Shown in pieces: positions 58,274 to 64,000 of a stretch of 64,000 nt of DNA. Numbering within the stretch: the stretch's first letter is position 1; each line of letters opens with the position of its first letter. Under the pieces are notes generated by a model. It saw only the letters and a list, made by a program, of their open reading frames with translations. It was not told the origin of the DNA and did not search any database. Where the stretch lies: positions 682,001-746,000 of the forward strand of contig NC_016474.1 of the NCBI RefSeq assembly GCF_000226095.1, read 5' to 3'. Position numbers and translations under genes: made by a program. This stretch comes from Thermothelomyces thermophilus ATCC 42464. Lineage: Eukaryota; Ascomycota; Sordariomycetes; Sordariales; Chaetomiaceae.

Positions 58274-58964
58274 TGTGAGCACTGCAACGGCACCCATTGG
58301 ACAAAGTTCTCGGAGCTATAGAACGGACTGATTGGTCGAATTGACCGGTCGGGGACTGAAGTATTGAGCTCGAAGTCAGCACCAGCAGATACAAAGTGAG
58401 ACGAGGAGTTGACGTACGGCGCACGAGATAATGGGAGGCTAAAAGACGTCCTGGGCCGCGGCAAAGGCGTGATTGTGAACTTTCATGCTGAAGGAAGGAG
58501 TAGCCGGTTATAGATGTAGTATTCAAAATGAAAACGAGAACGTATAAAATTCTTGGTCGGTTGGAGGATACGCAGGAACTCTCATTGTTCGCGGAGAGCC
58601 GCGAACATGCTCTTCCGGTCTTCAAGAAGACGCGTGCTTGATCCGCGTCGCGCTTCCTTGACGCCGTGCGCAGTTGGCTGGCGCGCTAAGTGCTCCACTT
58701 GCATCATCGAACCGGCCTGCAGACTGGCCCGCAAGGCATGCATGGCTCGCACTGTCCAGCCGGGCTGTGGTAGTTATCGGTTGGGATCAAAGATAGGCCG
58801 GCGTTCCCGATAAGCCCACCGCTCTGGCTGCCAATCTGGGCCCCACCTTAATTTTTGCGACGAAGCAGCCTCTTTTTTCCGCCCAGTGAAGCTTCGCGGC
58901 TATGGCGACGCCTTCGCCGTGACATCTCCCAACCAGGTCAATTATACTTACGACAGACCCAGTC
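58274..58964. promoter_or_regulatory. Bidirectional promoter, elg1 / utp8
   Basis: 691 bp between divergent starts. It holds both 5' UTRs and the alternative elg1 Met at 58297. No known operator or TATA box is recognised. Confidence 0.45.
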
Positions 58965-61813
58965 ATGGCGGCTAAGCTTCAGATACACAAGCCATATGTG
59001 CTTCAAGCACTCCCGCAACCCCTCGACGGCCCCAACGGCCCGGGTCGCTACCTTGCCGGGGAGGTTTTCGGCCAGAAACAGGACGGCAAGCGGCGGAAAA
59101 GGACCGAGCTCGCCGTAGCAATTGACGGTGTTGCTGTATATCTATACGATGTTAGACTCTCGACACCCCTCCTCGACCTTGCTCCTATGCTGACCAGCCA
59201 TAGATCATCTCCTCTCAGGCCGTCACGTCCTACCTGGTTTCGCCCCAATCCGTCTTCACCTGTGCGCCGTACTCGTTGCGCTGGAGACAGGCGTCGTCGA
59301 GGACGGCAACGCGGTATACATATGTTTCGCTCTCAACCAAGAGTGCTTCCTCCTCATCCTTGAAGCAAGAGATTAAGTTGTTCAAGGAGGAGACCTCGGG
59401 GACTGGGACGACTACCGCCACCCCCGTTTCCCGTGCGCTGGGCTGCGATGCGCCGATTGTCCACATATTCGCCAGCTCGCCGCGTGCTGCAATGACAAAC
59501 TTGGTGCGGGACAATAATTCCAATCACGACCTCGTTCTCTTGGCTGCCGATGGCACGATCTTGTGCTTAAATGGGGAGACGCTCGAGGAAAAGTGGCGGG
59601 CGTCGTCGTCGGTTCTCTCAAAAGAGCTTCTCATAGACTCAAAGCTAGGTCTACGTGTGGATTTTGTACAGCCTACCCTGGCCGCGGATGTCGTCGACGG
59701 AATGTTTGGCGGCAGGAACGAGCTTTTCGGGGTTTTCCAGGAGAAGATCCACCGCGACGGCTTCAACCCAGATTTTCTCGTCGTGATAACCGCGAGCAAG
59801 GCGTCCCAGGCGCGGCACTTGCACATTCTCGCTTTGCCTTCGGAAAGGGAGGCACAGCAGACAGGCAACGAGCGGCTCATTTCGGTATTCGCTGCTCCAC
59901 TTCCCGCGGAGACAGGGTGCACGAGATACCAGCTGGATGTCAGAGCCGGGACACTTCAATCGCTGTCTGGTGGCACAATCGCCACTTATGCCTTTAACAA
60001 TGGTATTCCTCGATTAGAAAACAGGCTTCAAGTTCCGGCGCTAAGCTCATTTCTCCGGCTATCCAAGACATCCGTCCTCGCAGCTGCGGGTAATGAGTTT
60101 GCGGTCTACAATCCCATCTACAGGTCGCTCCAGGCCAGCACCCCTGTTGACCCTGAGATAGGTGGAGATGACGGTAGCGCTTTTGAATTCGTCACATACC
60201 TGGCAAGCCGGGAAATCGTGGTTGGGTTGCGTGGACAAAATCTCATCGCCGTCCAGATTGAGGCGCCAAAGAATCGAATCACTAAGCGTCGTGCAGAAGG
60301 CTTGCTGACTGACGCAATTCGCCGCGGCATTCCCCGAGAACCACCTTGCGAGAAGCGAGTTCGAGCCGACCATCTATCTTCTGCCATTCTCGCGGAGCCT
60401 CTACCTGGTTCCACCGAGGCATCGTGTGCGGAATGGCAGGCCCAGTCTGCCCAGGCTGACGAGTTCCTTCGCAACAACGACCTTCGGTCCTGGGAAAAGC
60501 TTTTGGCCGAGGCCTTTAAGGTTCCTACCAAATCTAGCGAAAGCGAAGGTGAAAAGGGAGCGCTCACGGATGGAGCCGCTTCCACCGCACAGCTACCCGA
60601 ATGGGCATGGCCATCATCAAGAACTGAGTATGCTCGCGTCGATAGGCGTTGGGTATCCTATGCCATCAGCAAAGTTTTCACCTGGGGTGAACAGAGTCAC
60701 GGCCCGGACAGCCTGCGGCTCGCATGCCAATTCCCAGAGAGCAATGTTCTCACTTATCTCGTTGATGCCGGGCACCTGTCGACTTCAAACATAAAGTCTG
60801 CTTTCAGGGACGAGGTTCGAGAGGTGGACGAGGTTGAAGATATCATCGGAAAGGACATCCCCATCCTGCTGGCCCAAGCCGACCCAACTATGCAGCTCCT
60901 TCTGGGATACCTTTCTGGAACTCAGCTCGGATCGACGGAGCTGGTTTCGTCCATCAAACTTCTGCTTCGCAGTCTCGGCTTGTTCGAGGATCCATCGAAA
61001 TCGCTGGTGCGGCTCACGGAGAATGGCGATGAGATGCATGGACAGGAGAATGAAGCCATCAACATGGAACTGGATCGGGCGGAAGAAGAATTACAGATTA
61101 CGGAGCATTACCTGGGTGGGCACCGGACAAGAGGCTTGGGAGTGGCTTTCAGCAAGTTGGCGGCTTGTCCCTCAGCCGCGACGGTTCAAAGCCTTCGCCG
61201 TCTCTTCAAGCCTGAGGAGATTATTGGCCTAATGAATGTGTTGCGGGCCGAGCTCATTAAAGACGGCTGGACGACTCGGTATCTCGACCGAACGGGCGCG
61301 GACCAAAGCGAAATCGAGGCGCCTCCCGATGGCAGCATTCAGCTCATTGCAGACCTGATGTCCAGGTGTATTGACTCGGTGGGCCTGGGGGGATGGATGG
61401 CATCGGACGCCATGCTCGCAAGCTCCCGCAACCAAGAAGACTCGGCCGATTTCTTCAGCCAGTTCCAGGCGGAGGTCAGTGTGGCCCTGGAGGGCATTAT
61501 GGAGGCCGTGCATCTCCAGGGAGCCCTGGCCGAGGCTGTCAGCTACGCAAAGAGAGCGAGGAAGGCTCTCGCGGGGTTGGCAAAGGGTAAGGCCGTCTCT
61601 CAGCCCATCACCGAAGAGCTCCCGCTGGGGCTCAAGACGGATACTCGGGTCTCTACGGAAAGGGTGAGGTCGGGTGGTGAAATTGTCCCTCGGAGCAGCA
61701 GGCAGGTTGGGCACTTCGTCAGCAAGAAGCGGGGCATTTACTCGGTGCATCGCATTTCGGAGGAGACACTGCGTGGTGGGGCCGGCGCCACGGTCGTCCA
61801 GGAAGCCCGCTGA
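58965..61813 (+). CDS. utp8: Utp8, t-UTP subunit of the small-subunit processome
   Basis: Nucleolar t-UTP subcomplex protein needed for rDNA transcription and early 18S pre-rRNA processing. Exons 58965-59150 and 59204-61813, 931 aa. The 53-bp phase-0 intron (GTTAGA donor, CTGACC branch, CATAG acceptor) joins VAVYLYD to IISSQAVTSYLVSPQSVFTC. The N-terminus MAAKLQIHKPYVLQALPQPL, then GPGRYLAGEVFG and KRRKRTELAVAIDG, is the opening of the Utp8 beta-propeller domain. The propeller runs to about residue 390 (DLVLLAADGTILCLNGETLEEKW; SVLAAAGNEFAVYNP). A helical C-terminal domain follows from about 470 (WVSYAISKVF, VLTYLVDAGHLS) to the end. Sequence is weakly conserved across fungi, so the N-terminal match carries the call. 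It is divergent from elg1. Confidence 0.86.
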
Positions 61814-64000
61814 GTCCGGAGATAGGGGGTTTTCCAAGCAAGGAGGCTCATGTTCATGCTTGTGTTCGGATCTGTTGGCTGTGGATGTTAAAAAGGTGAT
61901 GCTGTGATTCTGGACCGTGCAACGATACCCACAGATGAGCGTTTCAAACCTTGTCATCATATCAGCGTTAGGCTGAGCAGTCTCATCTCGCTCGCCCGTC
62001 CCAGATTAGGCAACATACACTGCACCTCCCGTTCTTTGTGTCCACCGATGCATCTCCGGTGAGGTTGGCCACAGAGCAGAGAGTGATAACCAGTGTATGT
62101 ATGTCCAATGTAACCGCATCTTGCCCTGGAGGTCTAGTTTGGGTTAGTAGTAAACCGTCCTCCAATGGACAATGCGCATGGACACAGCCTGCGATCTTGG
62201 GACGCCGAGGTGGAGGGATTACGATGTCGGATAGTCGGAATACCTGGTGCTTTTACACCCCTTAATCTACGCCCAAAAGCGATACCGAGATGGCCCGCAG
62301 AATACACACTACGTGACCACGAGTGTGCTTGAAGCGGGCAGATTGCCAAGTTCAGTGCAAATTGAGAAAACAGGCCGGGCGACGCGACCCGTGCCACAGC
62401 CTTTCCGAGCGACACGACTGCCTGCCTGAACTGCTACATAAGTCATTTCGTATTCTGTTAGTAGCGTACGGCATTTAGTAAGGAGAGATGACCCGCCGAT
62501 GAGCTCGAAGCTTCCAGGCTACCACTTTTTGCCATCGTCACGAACTGGAGATGCCGAGGCCTTCCGCAGCTCCACCGTACTGAGTGAGACAAGTCCTCGC
62601 GAGTGTAATCCGGTGGTGTGACGGTATGTATGTATGTACCTTATGTATGTACAGTACACATGAGAGACATCTCATTCTCTTCCTCCGCTTTCCGCCACCC
62701 CACAGCGTTACTGTTCTCTGCAACATTAGGAAACCAAAAGGAAACCGAAATTTATACCAAACCCGGTGTCTCCTCATCATTTGTGTAGACTGTTTGAGAA
62801 TTTTCGTAGCGTGAGGCGAGCCGATCGCAAACATCAAAGTACGCCGTAGTGGGAATTGGAATGTTGCAGAGGGCCGGCTCGAGGACAGGTTCCGACAGGG
62901 TGGCGCAGGGCCAAGCTGTTCCGCAGTGTCTTGGCTGTGGCCAAAAAGTTTCGATGGAAGCCCCCGAAAGCCCTGCTTGCAGAGGCGCCTGATGGTTGGA
63001 CGTCATCAACCGGGCAAAGCCTGAAGGTGTGATGCATTGTCATTGGCTAGCCCTAACGGCAACCTCTCCACATTTATTCCGTGCAGCCAGTGAGTGATGA
63101 AGACGGGAAGCTTGGATCTGCAGGTCGCTGCAACGGATAGACGTCACTTGAACTCTTTGTGTCTCGCCTTGTCCCACACGGACAAACAAGTTCATGTTCT
63201 GATCATCCTCGGCCGTCTTTTGTTGAATGGCGAGGCTTCGACACGCCGCTTTTGAAGATATTGTGTAGGCTTACAAAACTCAGTCCAGGAATAGTGCCGG
63301 GTGGTTCACAGCGTCAACCTCTGTGATGTTTTAACTATTCGTCCGAAATCGTGACCTCGGCTGCTGCAGTGCATTTGCGGCGACCTGGGACTCGGGTGCT
63401 GTTGTCGGGGTCAAGAACTGATGGAGATGGCCTATTTTGACGAGCCGCGATGGGGCAGCCCCACGACTGAGCCTCGTGGATACACAGGGCACTCCACTCG
63501 TGCTCTAGTGCTACTAAGTGCCACATGTTTGATGACATGCTGCAACGTTGGCCATGGGTGCCAATCCAAGGGAAGGGCACACCACCATTAACCACCTACT
63601 AGTACACGCCTCTTCAGATGCCATGTCCGCTCTCTCGTTCGCGATTCGCTAGTGGCTTCGAGCCCGAAGAACGCCAGCTGGGTGCCATATCCCTGCCTCC
63701 TTCACGGCCCGATCCTGCTAAGTAAAGTACACCAACGTTTATTCTCCCTCTTTCGTGCCCGCCCGTTGCCTGTTGGCCCGTCTCTTGACTCATCCGCTGC
63801 GCTGCTCAAGAGACTTGCTGTCCTCAACTGCTGCGCCCCACATCTAGTCATCCTCTCCTTCCCCAAAACCTAACAAGGACACTGGGGGCCTAGCGTGACC
63901 GACCCCGGCCCCGATCCTGCATCCGGGCTTACGATTCAGCCTCCTCTTTCTGCAGCTACGTACAGGTGACCACCACAGCCGCACGAGAAGCCCGCGGCGG
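61814..64000. other. Intergenic, no gene recognised
   Basis: About 2.2 kb to the window end. It holds the utp8 3' UTR, then no convincing gene on either strand. A (GTAT)n-type microsatellite stands at 62624-62652. Pyrimidine-rich DNA at 63730-63960 could be the promoter or 5' UTR of a gene starting beyond the window. No RNA gene or repeat is recognised. Confidence 0.45.

Overview
The window is nuclear DNA of a filamentous ascomycete, most likely a Sordariomycete. Genes are GC-rich, with short introns (about 49-175 bp), GTNNGT-type donors and CTRAC-like branch points. Gene content is typical of such fungi, and the transposon DNA carries the extreme TpA-rich, CpG-poor signature of repeat-induced point mutation (RIP). 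I made no database search. Gene names rest on recognised motifs and family layout, and exon boundaries were set by hand from splice signals and frame continuity.

Layout. 1-9375 is a RIP-degraded repeat block. It holds a Ty3/gypsy chromodomain-type fossil interrupted by a 5'-truncated LINE, a second truncated LINE just downstream, and a long unclassified repeat fossil. The LINEs carry 12-bp and 15-bp target-site duplications. The block ends about 10 bp from the stop codon of rad5. 9386-30735 is a compact gene run: rad5 (PCNA ubiquitin ligase/translocase), an NDUFAF6-like complex I assembly factor, an LDB19/ART1-type arrestin, a GTPBP1-like GTPase, LSM3, GPI12/PIG-L, a DUF7719-like membrane protein, a small chitin-deacetylase-like CE4 enzyme, an alpha/beta hydrolase and a MOSC protein. 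30736-39072 is an 8.3-kb stretch without a convincing gene. It lies upstream of a large C2H2/fungal_trans transcription factor (AmdX/ADR1-like). 43995-45379 is a decayed Tc1/mariner element with TIRs flanked by TA. 46292-61813 is a second gene run: a FAD2-type desaturase, an aromatic-acid-exporter-like (ArAE_2/DUF2421) membrane protein with a 9-nt microexon, an unknown Cys/Arg-rich membrane-anchored protein, elg1 (PCNA unloader) and utp8 (rRNA transcription/processing). 61814-64000 shows no gene.

The genes are mostly unrelated housekeeping functions. There is no biosynthetic cluster, CRISPR, tRNA or rRNA that I can support. Thematic links are loose: rad5 and elg1 both act on PCNA, and GPI12, the CE4 enzyme and the desaturase touch membrane or cell-wall biology. 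Many pairs are divergent (rad5/NDUFAF6, hydrolase/MOSC, ArAE/unknown, elg1/utp8) and share promoters of about 0.3-1.1 kb. I did not find a clearly new biological system. The best leads are the nested LINE insertions, the possible RIP edge in rad5, the microexon, the 8.3-kb gene desert and the unclassified repeat.
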